From: JAGQRJ01 sp041402045
GTDB lineage: Bacteria; Planctomycetota; J058
Assembly: GCA_041402045.1 (NCBI GenBank)
Contig: JAWKSZ010000006.1
Location: 1-64,000, forward strand
Direction of reading: 5' to 3'
DNA: 64,000 bases
Below the pieces are notes generated by a model. That model made no database searches. It was not told the DNA's origin and saw nothing but the letters and a program-made list of their open reading frames with translations. Of this stretch, positions 1 to 9,435 are shown one piece after another (the first letter of the stretch is position 1; each line of letters begins with the position of its first letter). A program made the position numbers and the translations under genes.

Positions 1-1103
1 ACCTCGGGCACCTGGTCGACCTGACCTTCACCGCGAGCATGGAGGAGCGCCTCGACCAGATCGCCCGCGGCGAGGAGGCGCGCCTGCCCTACCTCAAGGA
101 GTTCTACTTCGGCAACGGCGTGCCCGGGCTGCAGCCGCTGGTGGAGAAGAAGCAGGAGGTGATCGACGCGCGCATGATCTGCTCGGCGCCGCTGGGCAAG
201 CACCCCGAGAGCGGCGAGACGGTGTGGCGCCGGGTCGGGCGCTTCGGGCCCTACGTGCAGCTCGGCGACGAGGGCGACCGCGCCAACATTCCCGAGGACC
301 TCTGCCCCGACGAGCTGACCCTCGACAAGGCGGTCGAGGACCTGCGCGCGGGCGCCAAGGCCAAGGAGCCCCTGGGCATGCACCCCGAGAGCGGCGAGCC
401 GGTCTACGTGAAGACCGGGCGCTTCGGGCCCTACGTGCAGCTCGGCGACCCCGGCGAGGACAAGAAGGCGCCCAAGCCGAAGATGGTCTCCCTGCTCCCC
501 GAAATGACCGTGGAGACGCTGAGCTTCGCCCAGGCCCTCGACCTCCTGAGCCTGCCCCGGACCCTGGGCCAGGACCCGGACGGCGTGGACGTGGTCGCGC
601 ACCTCGGGCGCTACGGCCCGTACATCAAGCGCGGCACCGACACCCGCAGCCTCAAGGCCGAGGACCACATTCTGCGGGTGGACCTCGCCCGCGCGCTGGT
701 GCTCCTGGCCGAGCCCAAGGCCCGCGGCTACAAGCGCGAGGCCCCCGAGCTCAAGGTGTTCGAGGAGGTCAAGGCCCTCGACGGGATCAAGCTCCGTCTG
801 CTCAAGGGCCGCTACGGCCCGTACCTCACCGACGGCGAGGTCAACGCCAGCCTGCCCCGCGGCTTCGGCGATCCGGCGACCCTGACCGAGGAGCAGGCCG
901 TCGAGATCGTGCTCGCCCAGCGCGCCAAGAAGGGCAAGACCAAGAAGAAGAAGAAGAAGAAGACCGCGGCCAAGAAGAAGACGGCCAAGAAGAAGACCGC
1001 GGCCAAGAAGAAGACCGCCAAGAAGAAGGCGACCAAGAAGAAGGCCGCCAAGAAGAAGGCGACCAAGAAGAAGGCCGCCGCCAGCGACGACAGCGAGGAG
1101 TAG
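1..1103 (+). CDS. topA: DNA topoisomerase I, C-terminal part (5' end outside window)
   Basis: Type IA topoisomerases relax negative supercoils by single-strand passage in the cytoplasm. The frame is open from base 3, and the first visible residues (LVDLTFTASMEERLDQIARG) match the end of the catalytic core, so the gene begins upstream of the window; the ATG at 39 is internal. The catalytic tyrosine is not visible. Four topoisomerase C-terminal repeats follow, each with a GR(F/Y)GPY signature at roughly bases 238, 418, 607 and 808. No Cys4 zinc fingers are seen in this part. The last 65 or so residues are almost only Lys, Ala and Thr (bases 930-1079), like the lysine-rich tails of actinobacterial TopA, which are known to aid DNA binding and processivity. 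The identification is secure; the role of the tail here is inferred. Confidence 0.93.
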   Translation, partial: LGHLVDLTFTASMEERLDQIARGEEARLPYLKEFYFGNGVPGLQPLVEKKQEVIDARMICSAPLGKHPESGETVWRRVGRFGPYVQLGDEGDRANIPEDLCPDELTLDKAVEDLRAGAKAKEPLGMHPESGEPVYVKTGRFGPYVQLGDPGEDKKAPKPKMVSLLPEMTVETLSFAQALDLLSLPRTLGQDPDGVDVVAHLGRYGPYIKRGTDTRSLKAEDHILRVDLARALVLLAEPKARGYKREAPELKVFEEVKALDGIKLRLLKGRYGPYLTDGEVNASLPRGFGDPATLTEEQAVEIVLAQRAKKGKTKKKKKKKTAAKKKTAKKKTAAKKKTAKKKATKKKAAKKKATKKKAAASDDSEE

Positions 1104-1111
1104 GCCCGCCA

Positions 1112-1130
1112 GGGGCCCTCCCGCGGCCCC
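1112..1130 (+). terminator. Possible weak hairpin after topA
   Basis: A 6-bp stem GGGGCC/GGCCCC with a 7-base loop begins 8 bases after the topA stop. There is no T-tract, so termination is only a guess. Confidence 0.3.
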
Positions 1131-1164
1131 GGACGCGTCCACTGCGGACCCGGACCGGAGTCGT

Positions 1165-1170
1165 TATACT
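1165..1170 (+). promoter_or_regulatory. TATACT -10-like hexamer next to a start codon
   Basis: TATACT ends 8 bases before the ATG at 1179. There is no Shine-Dalgarno sequence in the gap and no clear -35 box. A start of transcription 6-8 bases downstream would give an mRNA with almost no leader. Confidence 0.5.
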
Positions 1171-1178
1171 CCCAGGCG

Positions 1179-4100
1179 ATGGTCCTGCGCATAACCTGCC
1201 CTTGCGGCGCTCCTTACACGCTCGGTGACCACCTCGCCGGGCGCACCTTCAAGTGCCCGAAATGCCAGGTGTTGCTGAAGGTCGGCGCACCGGCTGGGGC
1301 CCCGCCCCCCGCGGCCGCGCCGCCCCAGGCCGCGGCGCCCGCTGCCCTGGCTCCGCAGGCCCCGGCGCCCGCGGCCTCCCCGGTCCCCGACCTCTCCGAG
1401 CTCAAGCTCGTGGACGAGGAGTCCAGCGCGACGAGCCCGCGCCGCCCCCCGAGCGCGGCGACCGCCAACGCGGGAGCTCGGGTCGCCAGCGCGGGACCTC
1501 GGGTCGCCAGCGCGGGAGCTCGGGCCGTCAGCGCGGGACGTCGAGCCGCAAGGGCCGCGTCTCGGGAACGGGGCGCGCAGCCTCGGCCCGCGGCCGCGCG
1601 GAGCCCGAGCCGGAGTACGAGGCGGACTACGCGTCGCCGCGGCGCGGCGGCGGCGGCGGGTTCGCGTCGATCGCGCAGTCCCCGCAGATCCAGAGCGCGA
1701 TCAAGGGCGTGGTCGCGCTGGCCGCGATCGGAGCCCTGGGCTACTTCGTCTACGGCAAGCTGAACGAGGACAAGCGCCCGACCTTCAAGAAGCCGCCGAC
1801 GGTGGCGACGAACACCCCGCCCGACAAGCCCACGACCCCCGAGACCACGGATCCGACCCCCAAGCCGGAGACGCCGGAGCAGCCCACGGAGCCCACCCCC
1901 GTCGACGCCTTCATTCCCGAGGGCGCGCTCGCCGCGCGCTTCGAGGCCGTGCGCGACGCCAACGACGGGTTCGAGGTCGACGCCGCCTTGCGCGAGCTGG
2001 CCGCGGCCGACGGCGGCGCCGCCGCCGCCGCCGAGGCCCTCGAGAAGAGCACGGAGGCCCGCTACAAGGAGCGCATGGAGCAGGTCCTGTTCCGCAGCGG
2101 CGAGCCCGCCGCGCGCTGGGAGCGGATCCAGAAGGCGCTCAAGGGCACGGACGCCAACCAGGCCCTGCACGCGGCCCGCGCCGCGCTCGACCTCGAGCTG
2201 CCGGAGGTCCAGGAGACCTTGGACAAGCTCGACGCCCGCGGCCAGAGCTTGACCGCGGCGGTGTGGCTCGCGGCGGTCAAGGAGGTGGCGCCCGAGGACC
2301 GCTTCATCCCGCTCCTCGAGAGCAACCTCAAGCGCCTGGACGCCCTGGGGAACAAGCTGATCGAGCCGGTCCTGCTCTGGGGCGGCAAGAGCGACTACCT
2401 CCTGGCCACCGCGCCCTGGCTCGACGCCCAGGACGAGCGCATGCTCTCCCTCGCGCGCCGCGCCCTGTCCTTCGCGTCGGGGGGCTCGGGGCCGGGCGAG
2501 GACGCCAGCGCCGAAGCCTGGAAGGCCTGGGCCGAGGGCCAGGGCACCGCGCGGGAGATCTACCTGCGCGCGTCGAGCGAGCTCGACCTGCCCGCCGCCT
2601 ACGCCGCGCGCGTGGAGCTCGCCGCCAAGGGCCCGGCCGCCCTCGACTACCTGCCCCTGTTCATTCGCGAGCGCGCGAGCAGCCCCGAGAAGCTGGGCCT
2701 CATGAGCATGGCCGCCGGGCTGGTGCGGCGGTTCGGCACCGGGGAAGCCCAGCGGGTCGAGCCGGTGCTCGAGACCCTGACCAAGGTCTTCGCCACCTCC
2801 CACGGCGACTGGGTGATCGGGGCGGCGCTCGCGGCGGACGACGCGGAGATCGCGTGGCCCGCGGTCAAGGCCATGCAGCGCGGAGCCTGCGCCCAGGGCC
2901 AGGCCGAGGACCTCCCGGCGCTGTGCGGGACCCCCGACGAGCTGGCCACCGGCGGGGTCTCGGGGCTCCCCGACACCCCCTCCGGGCGCATGATGCTGCG
3001 CGCGCTGTTCCGCGACGAGGGCGTGCGCGAAGGGCTCCTGCGCGGATCCCCGGCGGACGACAAGCGCCGGCGCGCGGCGGCGCTGGTGGCGGGAGAGGAG
3101 CTCGACGCGTCCCTGCGCGAGGTCCTCGAGTCCGAGGCCTACCCCCAGAGCTGGAGCCGCGAGCACGTGATCGCGTTCTTCATGGAGGCGGGCACCGAGC
3201 GCTCGGCCGAGTTCGCCGAGGAGCTCCTGATCGCCGCCGGCGGAACCAACGAGGCGCGGCTGTTCACCGCGCTCGCGACCCCCGCCTCGACCAAGAAGCT
3301 CGAGAAGCACATCGCGAACGACAACGGTCAGCTCAGGCACATGCTCGCCCTGGGCGAGGTCGTGGGGGACGAGCTCACGAGCGCGGTCAGCAAGCGCGCC
3401 AAGCCCGGGGACCCCTTCGAGGACGCCGCCAAGCAGGCGCTCATGCGCTACGGCGACGGGCGCAAGTCCGTGGGCTTCGCCCGGGAGATCGCCGAGGCCT
3501 ACCTGGCGACCCCCGCCGCCAACAACCGCCTGGCGGCCCCCAAGGACTACGTGTTCTGGGCCCTGAGCAACAGCGGGTCCAAGACCGACCTCAAGCTCTT
3601 CGCCGACTGCTTCGAGCGCGGCCTGCCCCGCGTGCGCCCGGCGGATCAGCCCACGCTGTTCGCGGCGGCTTGCCCCCACGTCGGCGAGGACGAGATCGCG
3701 GAGCTCATGCGCGGGAACCTGCTCCCGGGCAAGCTCGAGCGCGGCCTGGCGGCAGGAGCCCTCGCCGGCTACGTGGGCGACGTCCCGAACCTGGAGGAGA
3801 TCGCGGGCTCGCTGGCAGGCCTCGCGCAGGCCGAGCCTCCGACGGAGCACGACATGGTCGCCTTCGCCGCCCTGGGCGTCGTGTCCCCGAAGGCGGCCGC
3901 GGAGGCTGCGGGCGAGGTGTTCGAGCACATGAAGAGCCCGCGCGCGGTGGCCCCCACCTCGCAGATCGGGTTCGCCGTCGGCATGACCCTCGCGGGCAAG
4001 CACGACGAGCTGCGGGAGTACACCTACCTGCGCTCGACCAACCGCGAGTACGTGGCTCGCGGGATCGCGATCGCCGCCCAGCGCCGCGGCGCCACCGCGA

Positions 4101-4441
4101 CCGCGCCGCCGGTGCTTCAGGAGCTGCTGCTCGACGGCGACCCCAGAGTCCACGCCGAGGCCGCCGTCGCCGCCGCGTTCTTCAAGCTCGACGGCGCGCT
4201 GCGCGAGATCGGCTGCGCCCTGGGCGCCCCCCAGGAGTACCTGGACAACCGGCACCGCACGGGCCCCGAGTTCGCGCTCCTGACCCTCGGGCGCGAGGAG
4301 CCGCAGACCCTGCGCGCCGCGCTGTGGGACGCCTACGCCTGGGTCACCGGCGAGGAGATCCCGGTCCTGCTCCCGCGCTGGAGCCTGGCTCGCGGCGTGC
4401 AGGGCAGCTTCGAGATGAGGCGCAAGGCCCTCGGGAAGTAG
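1179..4441 (+). CDS. Zinc-ribbon, single-TM protein with a long alpha-helical domain; broken by a one-base frameshift
   Basis: Function unknown. The N-terminus is a small zinc ribbon (CPCG...KCPKCQ, about residues 8-29), followed by an Ala/Pro-rich linker, a Ser/Gly/Arg repeat, one membrane helix near bases 1700-1755 (VVALAAIGALGYFVYG), a Thr/Pro-rich linker and about 840 residues of helical, HEAT-like sequence. The zinc ribbon reads in the frame of base 1179, but everything from about base 1450 reads in the -1 frame. The switch is best placed at the C6 run 1445-1450, where one missing C would restore a single protein of about 1,087 residues. The start at 1179 is supported by the zinc ribbon and by the TATACT just upstream. 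It ends 7 bases from the convergent GAF-GGDEF gene. A true mutation or programmed slippage cannot be excluded. Confidence 0.7.
1471..1554 (+). repeat. Four tandem 21-bp units inside the zinc-ribbon gene
   Basis: Units at 1471, 1492, 1513 and 1534 follow the pattern CGGGAGCTCGGGTCGCCAGC plus G, with a few substitutions. The unit length is a multiple of three, so copy number can vary without breaking the frame. In the downstream frame it encodes GSSGRQR-like repeats just before the membrane helix. Confidence 0.75.
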
Positions 4442-4457
4442 CGACTGCCTACTTCCC
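4433..4457. terminator. Hairpin holding both convergent stop codons
   Basis: GGGAAGTAG (4433-4441) pairs with CTACTTCCC (4449-4457) around a 7-base loop. The TAG of the plus-strand gene and the TAG of the minus-strand gene are the stem bases nearest the loop, so both genes end in the same hairpin. It may act as a bidirectional terminator or mRNA 3' end stabiliser. Confidence 0.45.
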
Positions 4458-6176
4458 CTCGAGGGCCAGCCGCGCGCGCAGCCGCGCGTTCTCCACCGCC
4501 AACGCAATGTGCCGGGCCAGGGCCGCGAAGTAGGGCCGGTTGGCCTCGCGGATCTCCTGCTCGCCCCGGCGGGCGTCGACGTAGAGGCAGCCGATCCGGC
4601 CCGCGTCGGTCACCAGCGGCGCGCAGAGCACCGTGCGCAGCCCGAGCTCGCGCACGGACTCGGAGGTGTGCCCCTCGGAGCTCGTGACCACGAACGCCGG
4701 CTCCCCGGTGCGCAGCACCTTCTCGGGGATCGTGCGGCTGAAGCGCTCCTTGAGCTCGAGGTTCTCGTGACGCCGCCCGCGGGCGACGACCGTCGAGAGC
4801 GCGCCCTGGTCGTCGGCGAGCATGATCGCGCCCCGCTCGGCGTCGGCCGCGCGCACGGCCACGTCCACGGCGAGGGTCAGGACCTCCTGCACGTCGTGGG
4901 TCTTGCTCAAGGCGTCGACCGTGTCGACGAGCAGGAGCACCTGCGCGTAGTCCTTGGCGGCGTTGCCGGTGATCACCCCCGCCAGGCGGTCGGCCCGCGG
5001 CGCGGCGTTGCCCAGCTCGGGGGTCCAGCCCGCGACCCGCCCGCGGCCCTCGTGCTTGGCCTTGAACAGGGCCTGGTCCGCCTTGCGCACCAGCTCGCCC
5101 CCGCTGGTCGCGTGCTCGGGGGCGGCGGCGTAGCCCACCGAGACGCTGACCGCGACGTCGCGCCCGAAGACGTGGGCGCCGATCGCCTTCAGCAGCTTCT
5201 CCGCCGCGGTCTGGGCGCCCTGGGCGTCGGTGTCCGGGAGCAGGATCGCGAACTCGTCGTTCCCGTAGCGGAAGCAGAGGTCGTCCTGGCGCACCGTGGC
5301 CCGGCAGAGCTCGGCCAGCTCGCGCAGCACGGCGTCGCCCACGAGCTGACCGTGGCGGTCGTTGACCAGGTGGAACTGGTCGACGTCGAGCATGAGCAGC
5401 GCGAAGGGCGCGCGGGTCGTCTCGAAGCGGCGCTCGCCGCGCCCCAGCATGCGCTCGAAGTGGCTGCGGGTGAACAGGCGCGTGAGGGGGTCCGTGATCG
5501 CCTGGCGGTAGAGCCGCTCCTTGAGCAGCGCCGTCGTGGCGTGGTTCGCCAGGATCAAGAACAGGTAGAGGTCCTCCTGCGCGAAGCGATACGTGGTCGC
5601 GTTGGAGTCGAGGTAGATACAGCCCAGGAGCTCGTCCTTGGCGACCTCGGTGAAGCGCCGGCGCTCGGTCTGCTGCCCCTCCTCGGCGCCGTCGGTGGCG
5701 GTGGCGGTCGAGGACAGCGGCGCGCAGAGCACGGAGATCAGGCCCAGGTTGCGCACGCTGGCCCCGAGCTCCGCCTGGCCGTCGGCCACGTCGGGGAGGA
5801 ACAGCGGCCGCGCCTGCTCGGTCACGGTGTCGACCACCGAGCGCGGGTAGTCGTGGGGGGCCTCGAGGGCGCGCTTCTTCGCGTCGCGCGCGAGGTGCAC
5901 GTCGAGCCCGCCGTCCTCGTTCTTCAAGAACACGAACCCGCGCCGCGCGCGGGTCAGGGAGATCGCGGTGTCGAGCACCGTCTCCAGCACGCTCTCGTAG
6001 TCGTTGCGGTGCCCGTTGAGCAGCGCGCTGGTCTCGCACAGGCGCTGCCAGCGGTCGAGGAGGTCGTTGGGCACGACCCCGCTCGCGGGCGCGGCGCCCG
6101 GGTTTTGCGGGCTCTGCACCGCGAGGGCGCGGTCCAGTCGGGAGATCAACCCTTGCAGCTCGTCGTCGCTCGGCAC
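4449..6176 (-). CDS. GAF-GGDEF-GAF protein, probable diguanylate cyclase with a variant active-site motif
   Basis: GGDEF domains join two GTP molecules into the second messenger c-di-GMP; GAF domains sense small ligands or mediate dimer formation. The 575-residue protein has an N-terminal GAF (about 60-215), a GGDEF domain (about 228-385) and a second GAF (about 430-570). It has no membrane helix, so it is probably cytoplasmic. The signature is GNDEF (305-309) instead of GG(D/E)EF, and the usual DxDxFK is DVDQFH (264-269); the catalytic acidic residues remain. The product-inhibition site RxxD is kept as RQDD (296-299), at the right distance. It could therefore be active or a degenerate GTP/c-di-GMP sensor. 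The GTG start is chosen for the strong GGGGAGG ribosome-binding site 6 bases before it. Confidence 0.85.
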   Translation of the reverse strand: MPSDDELQGLISRLDRALAVQSPQNPGAAPASGVVPNDLLDRWQRLCETSALLNGHRNDYESVLETVLDTAISLTRARRGFVFLKNEDGGLDVHLARDAKKRALEAPHDYPRSVVDTVTEQARPLFLPDVADGQAELGASVRNLGLISVLCAPLSSTATATDGAEEGQQTERRRFTEVAKDELLGCIYLDSNATTYRFAQEDLYLFLILANHATTALLKERLYRQAITDPLTRLFTRSHFERMLGRGERRFETTRAPFALLMLDVDQFHLVNDRHGQLVGDAVLRELAELCRATVRQDDLCFRYGNDEFAILLPDTDAQGAQTAAEKLLKAIGAHVFGRDVAVSVSVGYAAAPEHATSGGELVRKADQALFKAKHEGRGRVAGWTPELGNAAPRADRLAGVITGNAAKDYAQVLLLVDTVDALSKTHDVQEVLTLAVDVAVRAADAERGAIMLADDQGALSTVVARGRRHENLELKERFSRTIPEKVLRTGEPAFVVTSSEGHTSESVRELGLRTVLCAPLVTDAGRIGCLYVDARRGEQEIREANRPYFAALARHIALAVENARLRARLALEGK

Positions 6177-6469
6177 GTCGTCCTCCCCCCGAGCGCACCA
6201 CGATACCGCGCTCCCCCCTCAGGGCAACGCAAGACGCCGCCCGGGCTTGGAGCGGCGGCGGTGTCGCGGGTCGGCCACAGCGTGCGGCACCCGCGCAGCG
6301 CACGGACCGCGCGCGAAGTCCTCCCGATTCCTGAGGGGTGAAAGAAAAGAAGCGCCGCCCTGCCGCGCTAACTCGCGCTGGCGAAGCCCGTTGCTCGGCT
6401 CAGCGGCTGGAGCGCCATGTGCCTTGGGAATGTCGTCGTCGAGGCAGAACAGGAAGCGTGTCCACCCGT

Positions 6470-7090
6470 ATGATTCTGGCCCCCACCCTGGAAGGAACCC
6501 GAGCGTTGGCGGCGGAGGACGAGAGCACGGTCCAGGCTCTGCTCGAGGGCGAGCCTGGGGCCTGGAACGCGTTCGTCGAGCGCTACCTGGGCCTGGTGGC
6601 GGGGTGTGCCCGCCGGGTGCTGCTCGCCCGGGGTCTGCGCCCGTCCCCGGCCGACGTGGACGACATCAGCGAGGCCGTGTTCGTCATGCTCCTCGAGCAC
6701 GACATGCGCGCGCTGCGCCGCTACGACCCGCGACACAAGCTCTCGGCCTACCTCGCCGTGCTCACCCGCACCGCCGTGCACCGGGACCTGCGCAAGCGCA
6801 GGACGAGCGCCCGGCTCCCGGAGACCATGTGGCACGACGCGGTCCCCGCCGACGCCCCCGCGGTGGGAACCGCCCTCGACCGCGCCGAGACCCGCGAGGC
6901 CGTGCAGACGGCGCTGGCCGCCCTCCCCGAGCGAGACCAGGAGGTCCTCCGCCGCTTCTACTTCCAGGGCGAGGACTACCAGCAGATCGGTGACGCCCTG
7001 GGCCTCGCCGTCAACTCCGTGGGCGCGACCCTCAGCCGCGCCCGCAAGCGCTTGGGCAAGCTGCTCGAGGAGGCTGGCCTCGAAGGATAA
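6470..7090 (+). CDS. ECF-type RNA polymerase sigma factor
   Basis: A 206-residue sigma-70 family protein of the extracytoplasmic-function type, directing RNA polymerase to a small regulon. Region 2 spans about residues 20-105 (AWNAFVERYLGLVAGCARRV ... LSAYLAVLTRTAVHRDLRKR) and region 4 about 145-200 (LAALPERDQEVLRRFYFQGE, then a QQIGDALGLAVNSVGATLSR helix-turn-helix). The frame is open further upstream, but the preceding 44 residues are Arg-rich and unlike a sigma factor, so ATG 6470 is preferred; AGGAAG lies 13 bases upstream, a slightly long spacing. The next gene on the strand, 191 bases downstream, is a FecR-like membrane protein with an anti-sigma-like N-terminus, which probably controls or is controlled by this factor. 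Confidence 0.85.
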   Translation: MILAPTLEGTRALAAEDESTVQALLEGEPGAWNAFVERYLGLVAGCARRVLLARGLRPSPADVDDISEAVFVMLLEHDMRALRRYDPRHKLSAYLAVLTRTAVHRDLRKRRTSARLPETMWHDAVPADAPAVGTALDRAETREAVQTALAALPERDQEVLRRFYFQGEDYQQIGDALGLAVNSVGATLSRARKRLGKLLEEAGLEG

Positions 7091-7281
7091 GACGCGGCGC
7101 GTCAACGCCTTGCGCGTGCGCCCCCCGCACTTTTCCAGAGAACGTTAAGTCGCTGCCAAACAAACACTTGGCCTCGCGATCCCCCCGCGCTAAGCTCGCC
7201 TGGCAACGTTTCTTGGCGTTGCGGTGCACGACGGCTGGGTGAAGCCGGCTACACACGATTGAAGAGGGCGCGGGAGCGATC

Positions 7282-9135
7282 GTGGACGAGTCGGACTTCA
7301 AACGTCTGAACCTGTATCTGGACGGCCACCTGCGGCGCGAGGACGTGCGCGCCCTCGAGCGCCGCCTGGCCGCCGAGGCTCCTCTGCGCGTGGCCCTCGA
7401 GAGCCTGCAAGCCGCCGACCGCTGGCTCGGAGACCCCGAGACCTGGAGCGCGTCGGTCGGCGAGCTCAGCGACCAGCTCAGCCAGCCCCCGGTCGGCGAG
7501 GAGAACGCCGAGCTCGGCGCCCTGCGCGCCGCGGTCGACGCCTTCGAGCAAGGCGAGGCCCCCGCAGCGTCGGAGTCCCTGCTGCAGCGGATTCAGGCCC
7601 GCGGCACCCCCAGCCGCTCCCGCAGCGGGCGCGCCCGCAAGGCCTCGGTCCGTCTCGCCCGGCGCAGCGCGCGCTTGCGGATCGGCTCGGGCTCGCAGCG
7701 CCTGCGCCGCCGCTCGAGCCGCGCCGGCGCGGTCTCGGGCTCCGTGCCCCGCGCCCAGTCCGCCCGCCGCGCGGTGACGGCGCGGATCGCGCGCCCGGGT
7801 CGCACCCCGTCCCACGCGGCGAGCCCCTGGTCGGCGTGGGTGGGGCTGGTCGCCGCGGCCTGCCTGGCCGTGATCGTGGGCGGGCTCGTGTTCAGCCGCC
7901 CGGCCTCGCGCCCGGACACCGCCCAGGCGCCGGCCCCGCAGCCCCGGATCGAGACCCCGCAGCGCCCGGCCCCCGAGCGCCCCCAGCAGCCGGTCCCCGA
8001 AGAGCTGCCGACGCCGATCGGGCAGGACGAAGGTCCCCTCGTCGCGCCGGAGCGCCCCGAGCTCACCCAGCCCGAGCCCACCGCCGAGCCCGAGTTCACT
8101 CAGCCCGAGCCCGCGACCGACGTCGAGCCCGCCGAGCCCACCCAGACGGTGGCCCGGGTGGACGAGCCGATCCGCGACGACGGCGGCCGCCTGCGCACCA
8201 GCGCGCGGCTGCGAGGCGAGCTCGAGCGCTTCGTGGACGGGCGCTGGGAGCCCTTGGCCGCCGACATGGAGCTGGCGCCGGGGCAACGCGTGCGCGCAAA
8301 CGCTCCGAGCTTCGCCTCCCTCGACGGCGGCGCCTACGAGCTCTGCCTGGACCGCGACACCGAGCTCCTGGTCCGCGCGGCCCAGGACGGCCCGGTGCTC
8401 GAGCTCGAGCGCGGGCGCGTGCTGGCCGAGGTCGCCTCGCTGCAGCAGCACGAGCGCTTCGAGGTGCGCGCCGGCCAGGGCGCGTATCGCGTGCTGGGCA
8501 CCGTGTTCGAGGTCGCCCGGGACGGCGCGGCGTCGAGCCTCGGCGTGCTCGAGGGGGCGGTTCGCGCCAGCCGCGGCGCCGAGTCGCTGGTGGCCCCCGC
8601 CGGTCACGGCGCCCGGATCGCGGACGCGCTGACCGCGCAGGACGCCCCCGACGCGGGGGCGTGGGCCGCTGGCCTGCGGCCGCAGCGGGTGACCGCGTGG
8701 GCCGTCGACTTCGAGCGCGGCGCCGAGGGCTTCAGCGGACGCACGGTCCCCGGCCACGAGGGTCAGGGCCTGGAGCTGCCGGCGAGCGGCGAGCGCGCCT
8801 GGTCGCGGGGCACCGCGGCCACCCACGAGCTGGTGGTCACCCCCGACCTCTACCTGCAGCTCTCGGTGCGAGCCACCGAGGACGCCACCGTCGTGGTCCG
8901 CTTCACCAACGCCACCCAGGACGATCGCCCGTTCATGGCGACCTACGCCGTCCGGGCGGGCGAGTGGCGCACCCTCACGATCCCGTTCGAGGCCTTGAGC
9001 ACGCTCTACGACCCGGCGCTCAACCCGCTGCGCGACGGCGACCGCCTGACGCAGCTCGAGGTCTTCGCTGGCGACCCCCGGGGCTCGGCCAGCGTCGTGA
9101 TCGACGGCCTGCGGGTCTACCGCAAGCGGTATTGA
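7282..9135 (+). CDS. FecR-domain transmembrane protein, probable anti-sigma/envelope sensor
   Basis: The 617-residue protein starts with a short helical segment resembling anti-sigma N-termini (NLYLDGHLRREDVRALERRL, residues 9-28), but without the Cys-His zinc motif. A basic linker, one membrane helix (about 184-205), a Pro/Glu-rich spacer and a FecR domain (about 310-440; RVLAEVASLQQHERFEVRAG) follow. The C-terminal 150 residues look like a beta-sandwich of carbohydrate-binding type (TIPFEALSTLYDPALNPLRD ... VVIDGLRVYRKRY). FecR proteins relay outer-membrane or periplasmic signals to ECF sigma factors, and an ECF gene lies just upstream, so a signalling pair is likely. The GTG start at 7282 has GGGAG 5 bases upstream. 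What it binds outside the cell is not known. Confidence 0.8.
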   Translation: MDESDFKRLNLYLDGHLRREDVRALERRLAAEAPLRVALESLQAADRWLGDPETWSASVGELSDQLSQPPVGEENAELGALRAAVDAFEQGEAPAASESLLQRIQARGTPSRSRSGRARKASVRLARRSARLRIGSGSQRLRRRSSRAGAVSGSVPRAQSARRAVTARIARPGRTPSHAASPWSAWVGLVAAACLAVIVGGLVFSRPASRPDTAQAPAPQPRIETPQRPAPERPQQPVPEELPTPIGQDEGPLVAPERPELTQPEPTAEPEFTQPEPATDVEPAEPTQTVARVDEPIRDDGGRLRTSARLRGELERFVDGRWEPLAADMELAPGQRVRANAPSFASLDGGAYELCLDRDTELLVRAAQDGPVLELERGRVLAEVASLQQHERFEVRAGQGAYRVLGTVFEVARDGAASSLGVLEGAVRASRGAESLVAPAGHGARIADALTAQDAPDAGAWAAGLRPQRVTAWAVDFERGAEGFSGRTVPGHEGQGLELPASGERAWSRGTAATHELVVTPDLYLQLSVRATEDATVVVRFTNATQDDRPFMATYAVRAGEWRTLTIPFEALSTLYDPALNPLRDGDRLTQLEVFAGDPRGSASVVIDGLRVYRKRY

Positions 9136-9139
9136 GCGT

Positions 9140-9161
9140 GCGGCCGGCCGACGCCGGCCGC
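9140..9161 (+). terminator. Hairpin after the FecR-like gene
   Basis: A perfect 9-bp stem GCGGCCGGC/GCCGGCCGC with loop CGAC begins 5 bases after the stop codon. It lacks a T-tract, as is common in very GC-rich genomes. Confidence 0.5.
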
Positions 9162-9435
9162 GCGGCCTGAGGCCCTTCGCGCGACTCCAGGGACCCGCCC
9201 CGCGCTGGGTCATCTTGACTCGCATTTGAAGGAATCTCTCCGCAAGCCCTTTAAAGAAGCTTGACGACGCGGTGAACCTGTGCCCGTCCGCGAGCGGCCG
9301 CGTGTCGAAACTGAGCCGAAAACGACACAGCCATCGCTGAAACGATCGCGCTAATCCCTGCGCTGAGCGATTCCGCGCGTTGGCCACCGGCTTGCGTCCG
9401 GAGGGGCAAACTCCTCTTCAGGAAGACACACCCCC
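9162..9435. other. Intergenic stretch before the phospholipase D-like gene
   Basis: This sequence is less GC-rich than the genes around it (for example CTTTAAAGAAGCTTG near 9249-9263) and presumably holds the promoter of the next gene. I see no conserved RNA, repeat or clear -35/-10 pair. AGGAAGACA at 9420-9428 is the ribosome-binding site for the ATG at 9436. Confidence 0.4.

Noticed and set aside
1445..1450. Programmed -1 frameshift
   Set aside because: No downstream pseudoknot or alternative short product could be argued for; a missing base in a homopolymer is simpler.
1214..4507. Very long open frame on the minus strand opposite the zinc-ribbon gene
   Set aside because: A GC-rich shadow: its Arg/Gly/Leu/Ala/Val composition and lack of any motif contrast with the plus-strand protein. 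Similar shadows at 20929-23814, 35599-39474, 48583-50541 and 58806-62384 were rejected for the same reason.
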